Below, piece after piece: positions 16,333-24,939 of a stretch of 64,000 nt of DNA. The stretch is from NCBI RefSeq assembly GCF_023380225.1, contig NZ_CP093362.1:682001-746000 (forward strand), in the 5' to 3' direction. The first letter of the stretch is position 1. Every line of letters begins with the position of its first letter. Source of the DNA: Apilactobacillus apisilvae. GTDB lineage: Bacteria; Bacillota; Bacilli; Lactobacillales; Lactobacillaceae. The translations under genes and the position numbers were made by a program. Under the pieces are notes generated by a model that did no database searches, had not been told where the DNA came from, and was given only the letters and a program-made list of their open reading frames with translations.

Positions 16333-16968
16333 ATGTTAAATTATAATGATCAAAAAAATTGGCCTAACAATTTTGGTAATCTACAATCACCAATTAATTT
16401 ATCAACCAATGATAATCAAGCTTTTAATGATTTTCTGCCCATCAACGTCGATGATTTTTATCAACTAAACAATGAAATTGATGATCAAACTACCATTAGA
16501 CTAACCGGAATGGGCAATGCAACCATCTTTAATCGTGAATTTGCCTTTCAACAAGTTCATTTTCATACACCAGCTGAACACTTAGTAGACAATCAACAAG
16601 CGCCCTTTGAAATTCATTTAGTACATAAGGATAACATTGGACAAACTGTCGTTGTCGCATTACTTTTAAAAATAGGTAATGCCAATTCGGCAATTCAAGA
16701 AATTATCAACAATTTTAAAGTAGGCGCTGAAAATAACGTCTCAATTAAACTTAGTGAATGGGTGCCTAATTTAGCTAAAGGATTTCATTATGCTGGGTCT
16801 TTAACTACCCCACCATTAACAGAAAACGTTGAATGGGTAGTTATTACTAATCCTGAAATTACAGTTAGCCAAAATCAAGTTAATTGGTTTATGCAACAAT
16901 TTGGTGGAAATAATCGTGAGTGCCAGCCTTTAAATGAAAGAAATATCGAATATTATGCTAATAAATAA
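16333..16968 (+). CDS. Alpha-type carbonic anhydrase, no signal peptide
   Basis: Enzyme of 211 aa that interconverts CO2 and bicarbonate. QSPINL near the N-terminus, FQQVHFHTPAEH (zinc ligands His76 and His78, then Glu82/His83) and EIHLVHKD (third ligand His95) are the alpha-class signature; FHYAGSLTTPPLTENVEWVV is the conserved C-terminal part. No export signal follows the chosen ATG, so it should be cytoplasmic, whereas many bacterial alpha-class enzymes are secreted. The frame is open about 50 codons upstream, but that region overlaps the divergent gene's start and has no ribosome site. Likely supports bicarbonate supply for carboxylation reactions. Confidence 0.92.
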   Translation: MLNYNDQKNWPNNFGNLQSPINLSTNDNQAFNDFLPINVDDFYQLNNEIDDQTTIRLTGMGNATIFNREFAFQQVHFHTPAEHLVDNQQAPFEIHLVHKDNIGQTVVVALLLKIGNANSAIQEIINNFKVGAENNVSIKLSEWVPNLAKGFHYAGSLTTPPLTENVEWVVITNPEITVSQNQVNWFMQQFGGNNRECQPLNERNIEYYANK

Positions 16969-17005
16969 AAGCCAGAATTCTCAATCAGAGCATTCTGGCT
17001 TTTTT
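16967..17005. terminator. Bidirectional terminator
   Basis: AAAAGCCAGAAT/ATTCTGGCTTTT stem between the convergent carbonic anhydrase and uvrA-like genes, with a T-run on either strand. Confidence 0.88.
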
Positions 17006-17006
17006 A

Positions 17007-19532
17007 TTATAAATTAAATTTTTTAAAATGATCATTCAAATATTGCAAAGTCAATCCTTTAGGATGTTTAACTAATTCGGCTGGATTACCGGTCGCCATA
17101 ATCTTACCACCAGCATTACCACCTTTAGGACCTAAGTCAATCATATAATCAGCATTGGCCATTAAGTCTAAATCATGTGTAATTAAAATAACGGTAGCAC
17201 CTTTCGCCTTTAATTGGTTAATAACGCCTAACAGAGTTTGGACATCAGCAGGATGCAAACCAACGGAAGGCTCATCAAAGACAAACATTGTATTGTCTTG
17301 ATTATTCTTTAAATGCTTAACTAATTTTAATCGTTGAGCTTCCCCACCAGATAAACTAGGCGTACTTTCACCTAAGTGTAAATAATTTAAACCAATTTCA
17401 TTTAAAATCTGTAGTTGGCTTTCAATTGATGGGACATTTTTAAGAATTGGTAACGCATCTTTAACTGATAATTTTAATAAATCAACAATACTATAACCAT
17501 GCCATTTTATTTCTTGAATTGTTGGATTAAAACGATCACCGTGACAAGTCGGACAAATTTCTTCAATATCGGGTAAGTATTGAACATCTAAATGAATAGT
17601 TCCTAGGCCCCCACAAGTTGGACATGCACCTTGTTTATTATTATATGAAAATGCGCCAATCCCATATTTATGTTGTTTTGCAGCTGGTAATTTAGCAAAC
17701 ATATGGCGTAAATGATCCATGATCATAGTGTAAGTAGCCAAAGTAGACCGTTCATTTTTACCCACCGGTTTAGCATCCACACTAATAACATTTTTTATGC
17801 CAGTCTGAAATTGAGCAACTTGTTTAGGCAACTTATCATGTGGATAACCATTAATTGCTGGGACTAAACTATTTAAGATGAAGCTCGTTTTACCAGCACC
17901 TGAAAAACCAGTGATAGCAGTAATTTGACCACTAGGAATGGTGGCTTGAACATTATGCAAATTATAGTAATCATTAATTTTAATCTTTGTATCTGCACAA
18001 TCAGTGTTAGATGAAACTTTGGAATGCATAATATTAGCCTGTCCGTCGATAAATGGACCGATTAATGAACTTTTATTATGGGTTAATTGTTTAGGTGTAC
18101 CTTGTGCAATTACCCTTCCACCTTCATCACCTGAACCGGGGCCAATTTCAATGACCCAATCCGCAGCACTAATGATGTCCACTTCATGATCAACTACCAC
18201 CAATGAATTACCTTGTGCAATTAATGCTCGAAAAATGTGAATCAAGCCTTTAATATTATCAGGATGTAAGCCAACCGATGGCTCATCTAGTACATATAAG
18301 ACTCCAGTCGTTTCTGTTCGTAATGTCTTAGCTAATTGAATTCTTTGTAGTTCACCGATTGATAAAGTATTACCACTTCTAGAAAGTGTTAAATAATCTA
18401 AGCCTAACTCCAACAATGGGCTAAGATTATCATCCAAATTTTCAAATAAAATATCAGCCATGTGCTGCATATTTTTTGGTAAAGATTTTTTAGTTTCAAC
18501 TTCCCAATCTTTTAATTGCCCCAGTGTTAGATCAGTAACTTCGGCAATATTTTTATTAGCTACTAATTGATTTAATAAATCAGGATTCAACCGTGACCCA
18601 TGGCAAACTGGGCACGTTGAAAAATGAAAGAATTTACTAATCCGATTGAAGGCGCGAGAACTTTTAGCCTTTTTCATTGAACCGTAGACTGATTCATAAG
18701 CGTTCTCATACAAAGCATTGTCAGAATGAAACACTCTTCCTGTCGACGTGTGAAAATCAACTGGATATTGTTTCTTTTCACCATGCAAAACAATTTGTTT
18801 TTCTTTATCGGTTAAATTTTTATATGGAACATCAGTCCGCACACCTAATGATTGAGCAATTGATGCCATAAAATTACGTCCTGGCAAATGCCATGGTGCA
18901 ATCGCCCCTTCATTAATCGATTCATTATCATCTTCAATAATTGTATCTGGATCTAAAGTGCTAATTTGACCAGTACCTTCACATTTAGGACAAGCACCAC
19001 CAGCATTAAAAGCAAAGTCTTCCGATGATTTAGCTTCAAACTTAATTCCACAAGTAGGACACTGAATCATCCCCATGCCACTTTTGCCATCATTAGGTAA
19101 ATCCATCGCTTGAGCAATTTTTAAACTGGGCACAACTCGATGTCCATTTGGACAAACTGGTGAACCTAATCGTGAAAAAATCAAACGAACAATATTAAAT
19201 ATTTCGCTCATAGAACCAACGGTTGAACGTTCAGAAGGAACATTGGGCCGTTGCTTTAAGGCAATTGCCGATGGAATATGGCGAACTTCACGGACATTGG
19301 TATGAGTACTTTGGCCAATTCGACGTCTGGTATATGTAGATAGTGCTTCCAGGTAACGTCTAGATCCTTCTGCATATAGGATTCCCATCGCTAATGAACT
19401 TTTTCCCGAACCAGAAGGCCCTGAAATTGCGACGAATTGGTTTAATGGTATATCAACATCAATATTTTTAAGATTATGAACATTGCCGCCACGTACTTCA
19501 ATTTGGGTTGGTAAAACATTTTTATTAACCAT
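17007..19532 (-). CDS. UvrA-like ABC ATPase (UvrA2 type)
   Basis: Double ABC ATPase of 841 aa, about 100 residues shorter than housekeeping UvrA (~940-950). It has two Walker A motifs (GPSGSGKSS near residue 40, GFSGAGKTS near 540), two signature motifs (LSIGELQRI, LSGGEAQRL), two DEPSVGLH Walker B regions, and CxxC zinc sites (CPTCG/CPKC, CPVCHG, CPTCGG/CPTCHG). The shortening suggests a class II UvrA that may lack the UvrB-binding region; such paralogues are linked to tolerance of DNA-binding drugs or DNA damage. No uvrB is adjacent. Not the primary uvrA by this reading. Confidence 0.88.
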   Translation of the reverse strand: MVNKNVLPTQIEVRGGNVHNLKNIDVDIPLNQFVAISGPSGSGKSSLAMGILYAEGSRRYLEALSTYTRRRIGQSTHTNVREVRHIPSAIALKQRPNVPSERSTVGSMSEIFNIVRLIFSRLGSPVCPNGHRVVPSLKIAQAMDLPNDGKSGMGMIQCPTCGIKFEAKSSEDFAFNAGGACPKCEGTGQISTLDPDTIIEDDNESINEGAIAPWHLPGRNFMASIAQSLGVRTDVPYKNLTDKEKQIVLHGEKKQYPVDFHTSTGRVFHSDNALYENAYESVYGSMKKAKSSRAFNRISKFFHFSTCPVCHGSRLNPDLLNQLVANKNIAEVTDLTLGQLKDWEVETKKSLPKNMQHMADILFENLDDNLSPLLELGLDYLTLSRSGNTLSIGELQRIQLAKTLRTETTGVLYVLDEPSVGLHPDNIKGLIHIFRALIAQGNSLVVVDHEVDIISAADWVIEIGPGSGDEGGRVIAQGTPKQLTHNKSSLIGPFIDGQANIMHSKVSSNTDCADTKIKINDYYNLHNVQATIPSGQITAITGFSGAGKTSFILNSLVPAINGYPHDKLPKQVAQFQTGIKNVISVDAKPVGKNERSTLATYTMIMDHLRHMFAKLPAAKQHKYGIGAFSYNNKQGACPTCGGLGTIHLDVQYLPDIEEICPTCHGDRFNPTIQEIKWHGYSIVDLLKLSVKDALPILKNVPSIESQLQILNEIGLNYLHLGESTPSLSGGEAQRLKLVKHLKNNQDNTMFVFDEPSVGLHPADVQTLLGVINQLKAKGATVILITHDLDLMANADYMIDLGPKGGNAGGKIMATGNPAELVKHPKGLTLQYLNDHFKKFNL

Positions 19533-19562
19533 TATAAATTTTCCTTTCTTAAATTTATGCTA

Positions 19563-19592
19563 AAAAAGTGCCGATTTATATCAGCACTTTAA
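19563..19592 (-). terminator. Terminator of the 117-aa membrane protein gene
   Basis: AAAGTGCTGAT/ATCGGCACTTT stem with a 4-nt loop and T6 on the minus strand. Confidence 0.8.
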
Positions 19593-19946
19593 TTACTTTT
19601 TATCGATTTGATCTAGTAAATCATGAATTTGCTGAAGATCTTCTTTAGAAAGATCATTGTGGTCTTTCAAAATTTCATAAATTTGTTGACCAGAATCAAT
19701 AATATCTTCTAGACGAGAGTCTAAATTATTAAATAACACGTTGGTTAACATTGAACGTAAATGTTCGACCCCATCTTTATCACCATTAATAGCTCTTTCA
19801 GTCATTTTTTTTATAACAATTTTCACATTGCGACGTTTTAGTTTCTTTTCTTTATGACTATTGTAATAAGGTAAGAATAGTGCTACTACAACTGATAATG
19901 ATTCAGCAATTGCAGCTACCCACTCAGCCATTTCTCCACTATGCAT
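19593..19946 (-). CDS. Hypothetical protein with one membrane segment, 117 aa
   Basis: I do not recognise a named family. The N-terminus (MHSGEMAEWVAAIAESLSVVVALFLPYY) holds one membrane segment, followed by a strongly basic stretch (HKEKKLKRRNVKIVIKK) and an amphipathic C-terminal domain rich in DLxxIxDLLDQI helices. N-out/C-in topology would follow from the positive-inside rule. ATG at 19946 is preferred (AGGAGATG upstream); the 19 extra upstream codons cross the ribosome site and the terminator of the neighbouring gene. Similar small one-pass proteins are common in lactic acid bacteria. Confidence 0.72.
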   Translation of the reverse strand: MHSGEMAEWVAAIAESLSVVVALFLPYYNSHKEKKLKRRNVKIVIKKMTERAINGDKDGVEHLRSMLTNVLFNNLDSRLEDIIDSGQQIYEILKDHNDLSKEDLQQIHDLLDQIDKK

Positions 19947-19979
19947 ATGTAATTCATCTCCTAAAAATATTTTAGCAGA

Positions 19980-20012
19980 CAAAAAGCTTTGCCCAAAGAA
20001 CAATGCTTTTTA
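19980..20012 (-). terminator. Terminator of the 140-aa membrane protein gene
   Basis: AAAAAGCATTG/CAAAGCTTTTT imperfect stem followed by T residues on the minus strand; overlaps the stop codon of the gene it ends. Confidence 0.65.
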
Positions 20013-20432
20013 AAACTTTCTTAACTTAGATACAGAAGATAAATTCCAAAAAGAAAAGAATGATATAACGATAGGTAACATTAAAATTCCCATAAGAATC
20101 ATTGGAATATCTGTATTAACACTAATCATTAATATCATTCCATAAATACCAGAAATAATATTAACAATCATTTCCCAATATGCACCCTTTAATCGATAAC
20201 CATTATTTTTACCCTGCTTAAATAATAGATAATGAATGAAAAATCCTATTAATCCAACTAGAAAAACTAAATTTCTAATTAATATGACTGACATTGGAAT
20301 TTGGGCATCCATAAAAGCAAATAATACAAAATAACTTACTGGAAGAAACATCGCCATAACTAACCCATATAAAGCATCCCAGATTTTACATATAATTCTT
20401 ATAGTGTTCATTTTAACCTGAATATAAAACAT
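20010..20432 (-). CDS. Hypothetical four-segment membrane protein, 140 aa
   Basis: No family recognised. Four hydrophobic segments (about residues 20-40, 45-68, 87-105 and 109-128) separated by short loops. ATG at 20411 (MNTIRIICK, AGG 5 nt upstream) is an alternative to the ATG at 20432, whose upstream AAAGG is too close. It neighbours other small membrane proteins of unknown role. Confidence 0.65.
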   Translation of the reverse strand: MFYIQVKMNTIRIICKIWDALYGLVMAMFLPVSYFVLFAFMDAQIPMSVILIRNLVFLVGLIGFFIHYLLFKQGKNNGYRLKGAYWEMIVNIISGIYGMILMISVNTDIPMILMGILMLPIVISFFSFWNLSSVSKLRKF

Positions 20433-20533
20433 CCTTTCAACAACATAACTAATATATTATTATCGCATATTTAATTTCTAAAAAAAATATGCATGATAAA
20501 ATCAATATAGAATGAAAACTGGAGGAAGAATAT

Positions 20534-20905
20534 ATCTATAAAATAAAAATATTTACAGCCATTGCTAATATTATAATGCCGATTATTACATTGATTGGTA
20601 TACCTGTCTTTATCTTTGTAGGATTAGCAGATAATAATAATATTTTTCAAACATTATTATTTATATTTATAACTTTGATAGGAATTACACTAATTGCTAA
20701 CATTATTAATTTATTCACACCTAAACATAAAATTCAAAATCTAATTATTAATTCAATCAGTATATTAGGAATTACCTTAATGATCATTTCTTTGTTTACA
20801 GCATTCTTTAGTAGCAATATCCGAATAATAATATTATTAATATCATGGTTATTATTATTTTCATCTGGATGGTTATTAATATTTCAAATAAATAAAAAGT
20901 CTTAA
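20534..20905 (+). CDS. Hypothetical small membrane protein; possible ATC start
   Basis: No family recognised. About four hydrophobic segments. The first ATG in frame is at 20576 but has no ribosome site. A strong GGAGG (20521-20525) lies 8 nt before an in-frame ATC (20534), and the 14 codons between (IYKIKIFTAIANII) complete a natural first membrane segment. Either translation starts at ATC, a rare near-cognate codon, or an original ATG has been lost by one substitution and the protein is now poorly made. From ATC the length is 123 aa; from the ATG it is 109 aa. Confidence 0.6.
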   Translation: MYKIKIFTAIANIIMPIITLIGIPVFIFVGLADNNNIFQTLLFIFITLIGITLIANIINLFTPKHKIQNLIINSISILGITLMIISLFTAFFSSNIRIIILLISWLLLFSSGWLLIFQINKKS

Positions 20906-20936
20906 GCTATTAATTAGCTTAAGACTTTTTATTACT
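20905..20936. terminator. Bidirectional terminator
   Basis: CTTAAGCTAATTAATAGCTTAAG-type 9-bp stem with T5 on the plus side, between convergent genes. Confidence 0.82.
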
Positions 20937-20937
20937 T

Positions 20938-22326
20938 CTAACTAATATATTTAAATACCTGTTGGCCTGCTTGGCGACCAAAGATCACAGTTTCAGCAAT
21001 TGAATTACCACCAATGCGATTATCACCATGTAATCCACCGGCAACTTCTCCACCAGCAAATAATCCTTTTACTGGAGTATCATCATCACTTAAAACTTGG
21101 GTTTCAGCATTAACTTTAATCCCGCCCATCGTGTAATGAACTGCTGGGGCAATATGAATTGCGAAGTATGGACCAGCACTAATATCACGATCCATCCCAG
21201 TTGTTCGACCATAGTCTGAATCATCATGCTTTTCTACAGTTTGATTCCATTTTGCTAATGTATTGGATAATTCATTAGCATCAACATCAATCTTGGATGC
21301 TAATGCATCAATCGAATCTCCATGAATAACTAAACCAATGGAATCGTAAAAATTAATGGCACCCACATGTTCACGAATCCCCTGATTTAAAATCAAATAA
21401 GCTGACTTTTTAGGTAATTGATTAATCGCATTGGTTACATTCTTACGAGTATCTAATTCATTTACAAAACGGTGTCCTTGTTGATCAACTAAAATGGCCC
21501 CTTCACCACGGACAGCTTCACCAATTAAGAAAGCATGATCATTGTCTTGTTGGACAGTGGGATGCACTTGAATTTTATCCATATCAACTAAGCCAGCTCC
21601 TGCATCAGTAGCTAATTTTAAGCCATCGCCAGTAGCTCCTGGTTGATTAGTAGTTCGATAATGAGTTAAATCACTGCGGTATTTACCAATAATTTCTTTA
21701 CTAGCACCAAAACCACCAGTTGCTAAAATAACTGCTTTGGCGTGAATTGATTGTTTGTTACCATATGCTAATTTCACATCAACACCAGTAACCTCATTAT
21801 CTTCCTTTATGATTTTATCAACATCAATATTATTAAAAACTGGAATCTGGTCTTTTTCAACAATTTTAAGAAAGTTAGTAACTAAGAAGGCTCCAATGGG
21901 GGCTCCAGAACTAGGACGATGCGTTCTTTTAGTATGCATACCACCAGTAATAGTTAAATCATCTAAATCAATACCGTGATCAGCTAACCAATCAACTGAT
22001 AATGCGGAATGACTAGTAAAGTAATCAAGCATTTCTGGGTTATTTTGTTTATCACCACCGATAAAAGTATCATTATAAAAAGCCTTAAAACTATCAATAA
22101 TATGATACTTTAATTGTGTTTCAGTTTCAGCAGCATTCATCCCTGAAGATGCACGCGTGGAATTACCACCTAATTTATCCATTTTTTCTAATATCACTGG
22201 TTTTAATCCCAATTCATAAGCTTGAATCGCACTAACTAAACCTGTTGAACCAGAACCAACAATTACTACATCATAATTATCCTTTAATTTATTGATGGCA
22301 GTTGGTTGAAATACATACTTACCCAT
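20938..22326 (-). CDS. FAD-dependent fumarate reductase-like flavoprotein (flavocytochrome c family)
   Basis: Soluble flavoprotein of 462 aa. The N-terminal dinucleotide-binding motif (VVIVGSGSTGLVSAIQA) binds FAD, KLGGNSTRASSGMNAA and GLKLATDAGAGLVDMDKIQVHPT are FrdA/SdhA-type segments, and GLFAGGEVAGGLHGDNRIGGNSIAETVIFGRQAG is the C-terminal FAD-binding region. RHGE-like catalytic pieces (GEAVRGEGAILVDQ) are present. No haem or FMN-attachment domain is visible. In lactic acid bacteria such enzymes reduce fumarate or related enoates to reoxidise NADH. Single gene with its own AAGGGGTG ribosome site. Confidence 0.88.
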   Translation of the reverse strand: MGKYVFQPTAINKLKDNYDVVIVGSGSTGLVSAIQAYELGLKPVILEKMDKLGGNSTRASSGMNAAETETQLKYHIIDSFKAFYNDTFIGGDKQNNPEMLDYFTSHSALSVDWLADHGIDLDDLTITGGMHTKRTHRPSSGAPIGAFLVTNFLKIVEKDQIPVFNNIDVDKIIKEDNEVTGVDVKLAYGNKQSIHAKAVILATGGFGASKEIIGKYRSDLTHYRTTNQPGATGDGLKLATDAGAGLVDMDKIQVHPTVQQDNDHAFLIGEAVRGEGAILVDQQGHRFVNELDTRKNVTNAINQLPKKSAYLILNQGIREHVGAINFYDSIGLVIHGDSIDALASKIDVDANELSNTLAKWNQTVEKHDDSDYGRTTGMDRDISAGPYFAIHIAPAVHYTMGGIKVNAETQVLSDDDTPVKGLFAGGEVAGGLHGDNRIGGNSIAETVIFGRQAGQQVFKYIS

Positions 22327-22371
22327 TATTCACACCCCTTAATATTTAACTAATACGTTTATTTTATTACA

Positions 22372-22396
22372 AAAAAAGCATTGTCTAAAGAACAAT
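22372..22396 (-). terminator. Terminator of the DUF2971 gene
   Basis: GCATTGT/ACAATGC stem followed by T7 on the minus strand. Confidence 0.85.
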
Positions 22397-22398
22397 GC

Positions 22399-23328
22399 TC
22401 AATAAGGTAAATCGGTAATCTTCACTTTAGTCTTAGCAAAACCATTATCATTTAATATATCTTTAACTTCCTGCTTACGACTTTCTGAATTTCGACTTAA
22501 AATCACTTCACGTAAAATATTAGGATTAATTTTCGCTAATGAAATAGGCCGATCACTAACTAATGCTGATGCATCAAAATGATTACTTTTAGGCTTTACA
22601 ATCACATAGCGAATTTCTTCTTCTTGCCATAAAATCTGGCGTTTGAAACATAAGGATAATAAAAATAATGAACTTAAACATTTATTTTGAATATCGCGAG
22701 CTACTGAATTCCAAATCCCATTTAAACCACGATACGAATTTAACCATTCTTGAATAATTGGTTGAATAAACTCTTGGTGGACATTTTGATCATATTCAAC
22801 CTTCAAAGGAAAGACATATCCATACCCTTCTTCCATACGTTTAAAATTTGGACAAGTGTATTGATCTGATAATTTCTTTTGAATCTTTTGACTATCAAAA
22901 CCTAAAGCGACATCGCCATAATTGGCTAACGCTTGTGAATTACGGTTTGGCGAGAAACTCCAAACATAGCTATCGTAATTAATATTTTGATAATCATTAA
23001 TGAAAATTTTGATTTCATCTTTCGTCGCACCCAGTTGTTGTAAATATTTAATCGCAACTCGATAAGTATAACGAACCTCAAGTGGATCATTCATTGAGTG
23101 AATGTATCCAACATAAAATAGCTTTGTTTTTACAATGTTTTTTAAAGCACCAATGCTAGTGTAATGATAGATTTCACCAATATCATGGGCATTAATATAA
23201 AAATGCTTATAGATATGGTCATGGGAATGTTTTTGATAATCGGAGTTTTCATCAGTAATTGAATTCAATGCTGACTTACCATATTGGTTCAAAGAATCAT
23301 ATATTTTATGAAATTCAGTCGGTGTCAT
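22399..23328 (-). CDS. DUF2971 domain protein, 309 aa
   Basis: Soluble protein. The segment IYHYTSIGALKNIVKTKLFYVGYIHSMNDPLEVRY matches the DUF2971 pattern (YHYTS...L..I...L......MNDP.E); later pieces ALANYGDVALGFD and LCFKRQILWQEEEIRYVIV are also typical (W-x-x-E-x-E-x-R region). DUF2971 proteins resemble ADP-ribosyltransferase-like folds in some analyses and are often found among mobile or defence genes, but no activity is established here. Start ATG has GAGGAG upstream. Single gene. Confidence 0.83.
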   Translation of the reverse strand: MTPTEFHKIYDSLNQYGKSALNSITDENSDYQKHSHDHIYKHFYINAHDIGEIYHYTSIGALKNIVKTKLFYVGYIHSMNDPLEVRYTYRVAIKYLQQLGATKDEIKIFINDYQNINYDSYVWSFSPNRNSQALANYGDVALGFDSQKIQKKLSDQYTCPNFKRMEEGYGYVFPLKVEYDQNVHQEFIQPIIQEWLNSYRGLNGIWNSVARDIQNKCLSSLFLLSLCFKRQILWQEEEIRYVIVKPKSNHFDASALVSDRPISLAKINPNILREVILSRNSESRKQEVKDILNDNGFAKTKVKITDLPY

Positions 23329-23391
23329 GATTCAATTCATCTCCTCAGATTTCAAGATTTGATTTTATTATATAACAATTTTAATGGTATG

Positions 23392-23418
23392 AAAAAAGCA
23401 TCGCCTATTCGACGATGC
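23392..23418 (-). terminator. Terminator of the 101-aa membrane protein gene
   Basis: AGCATCG/CGATGCT stem followed by T6 on the minus strand. Confidence 0.8.
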
Positions 23419-23422
23419 TAAT

Positions 23423-23728
23423 TTATAAGTGAATAATTCCATTTAATACTAATAATGCTAAACAGACAAATGTGAAAAAGATAACGTGAACAATACACAT
23501 AACCTTATAGTATCTATGTATATCATGCCAATTTGATGTAATTAGATAAGTAATAAAAACAAATATATTAAATAAGTTAACAATGCCAATTATTAATAAT
23601 CCAAAATCAATTAATACATCCGGATGAAATGGATTCCCCTTTGCTAAATCAATTGATCCACAAATGACCAAATATACTGGTAAAGCAAGAATACAAACTT
23701 GAATGATTAGACTCTTTATATATTGCAT
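23423..23728 (-). CDS. Hypothetical three-segment membrane protein, 101 aa
   Basis: No family recognised. Three hydrophobic segments (about residues 7-25, 40-63 and 77-97) make up most of the protein. A good AAGGAG ribosome site lies about 7 nt before the ATG. It has its own terminator, divergent from the secreted-protein gene at 23813. Confidence 0.7.
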   Translation of the reverse strand: MQYIKSLIIQVCILALPVYLVICGSIDLAKGNPFHPDVLIDFGLLIIGIVNLFNIFVFITYLITSNWHDIHRYYKVMCIVHVIFFTFVCLALLVLNGIIHL

Positions 23729-23812
23729 AGAGCTCCTTATTAGTTTTTGAATAATTTATACTAATTTTATCATAATATAATAGTATAATTAATATTATTA
23801 GGAGGTGTTATT

Positions 23813-24154
23813 ATGAAAATCAAGAAAGTAATACCAGTGATTTTGCCATTATTAATACTATTCTTTACTTTTAGTACTAATGCTAGTGCTATTTCTGCAC
23901 ATGAATATGGTTCAACTGCTAAAACCAGTGTGAAAACTACTAAAAACGTTAAAGTTTATAAAGTAACTGCTGGTAAATTTGAGGCAGCTAATAAATTTAC
24001 ATATACTGGTCATATTAAAAAAGGTACTCATCTAAAAGTTTCAAATTACTTTATGTCGACTGGTGGTTATGTTATCAAAAATAAGCACTATCGAGTAACC
24101 CATAAAACTTTTTACTTAGTGCCTGAAATGAACGGACATTGGTATAAGAAATAA
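23813..24154 (+). CDS. Small secreted protein, 113 aa
   Basis: A clear signal peptide (MKIKKVIPVILPLLILFFTFSTNASA, cleavage expected after ASA) precedes a basic mature part of about 87 residues rich in Lys, Thr and Tyr, with YTGHIKKGTHLKVSNYFMSTGGYVIKNKHYRVTHKTFY resembling the SH3-like or cell-surface-binding repeats of lactobacilli. Mature charge is strongly positive, so attachment to the negatively charged wall is plausible. Preceded by AGGAGGTG and followed by a terminator. Function unknown. Confidence 0.78.
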   Translation: MKIKKVIPVILPLLILFFTFSTNASAISAHEYGSTAKTSVKTTKNVKVYKVTAGKFEAANKFTYTGHIKKGTHLKVSNYFMSTGGYVIKNKHYRVTHKTFYLVPEMNGHWYKK

Positions 24155-24155
24155 C

Positions 24156-24192
24156 AAAAAGGTAGCCTATTAATTTAGGACTACCTTTTTAG
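24156..24192. terminator. Bidirectional terminator
   Basis: AAAAAGGTAG-CCTA/TAGG-A-CTACCTTTTT stem between convergent genes; closely similar to the hairpin at 24899-24937. Confidence 0.82.
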
Positions 24193-24198
24193 TTTAAT

Positions 24199-24833
24199 TT
24201 AATATTCTTTATTAAAATGTTGTTTAGCTTGGCTAGGATTAGAATAATAATTGTAAGCTAAGGTAATTTCATTTGATAAATGACTATTAGATGAAACATT
24301 GGGATAGCTCATTGTTAACTTTCCCTTTTGATTATTAATGTACATTAAGCCAAAACCACCGACACCATTGTTTTCATTTTGATAAGCATAAATTGGCTGT
24401 TGCATTGATTTATTTATACCAAATTTACGATTTGCTTTAACGCGAACTTTTGCTTTAGCAAATCTCAATGAACTATGGTTAATAGTTTGATTTTTAAAAC
24501 TTTTAGCATAGTTTAAAGGACGGTGAGTATCATAGTTATTATTTGCGCCATAAAAATTACTTTGTTTAATCAAATATTATTAATACTCATTTTACTCAAC
24601 TTAATGGAACTCTTAGGAGTTTCCTTGTAAGCATAATACCAAATGCCATGATATGTTTGGGGGATTTTACGATTATCAAATTTAAAATGATTAAGTTGTG
24701 CTTTATTTAAAACTGTAACTGGACCTTGTGCATGTGCTGTTACTATATTAAGTGCTTGATAACCACCCAATAGTAATGCAATCGATGCCATTGATACACC
24801 AGTTAATTTTTTCATTCTTTTACTAATCTTCAT
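24199..24833 (-). pseudogene. Frameshifted secreted-protein gene
   Basis: Two overlapping frames on the minus strand look like one broken gene. The first (24570-24833, 87 codons) has an N-terminal signal peptide (MKISKRMKKLTGVSMASIALLLGGYQALNIVTAHA) and the segment IPQTYHGIWYYAY, which resembles TEIRGNWYQWDN in the intact secreted protein at 26056-26463. It stops at TGA in an A/T-rich run (AATATTTGA). The second (24199-24573, 124 codons) continues in the -1 frame, has no signal peptide, and could only start at a TTG overlapping that stop. Adding one T in the TTT run would join them into about 211 codons (...SINNILIKQSNFYG...). Translational coupling is a less likely alternative. Confidence 0.7.
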
Positions 24834-24898
24834 ATGTAAATACCTTCTTTTGTGAATATAATTAAATTTTAGTTCTATCTACTAAAGTTTTCAAATAA

Positions 24899-24937
24899 TA
24901 AAAAGGTAGTCCTATTGATTTAGGGCTATCTTTTACT
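24899..24937 (-). terminator. Terminator of the secreted nuclease gene
   Basis: AAAGATAGCCCTA/TAGGACTACCTTT stem followed by T residues on the minus strand. Confidence 0.78.
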
Positions 24938-24939
24938 GT

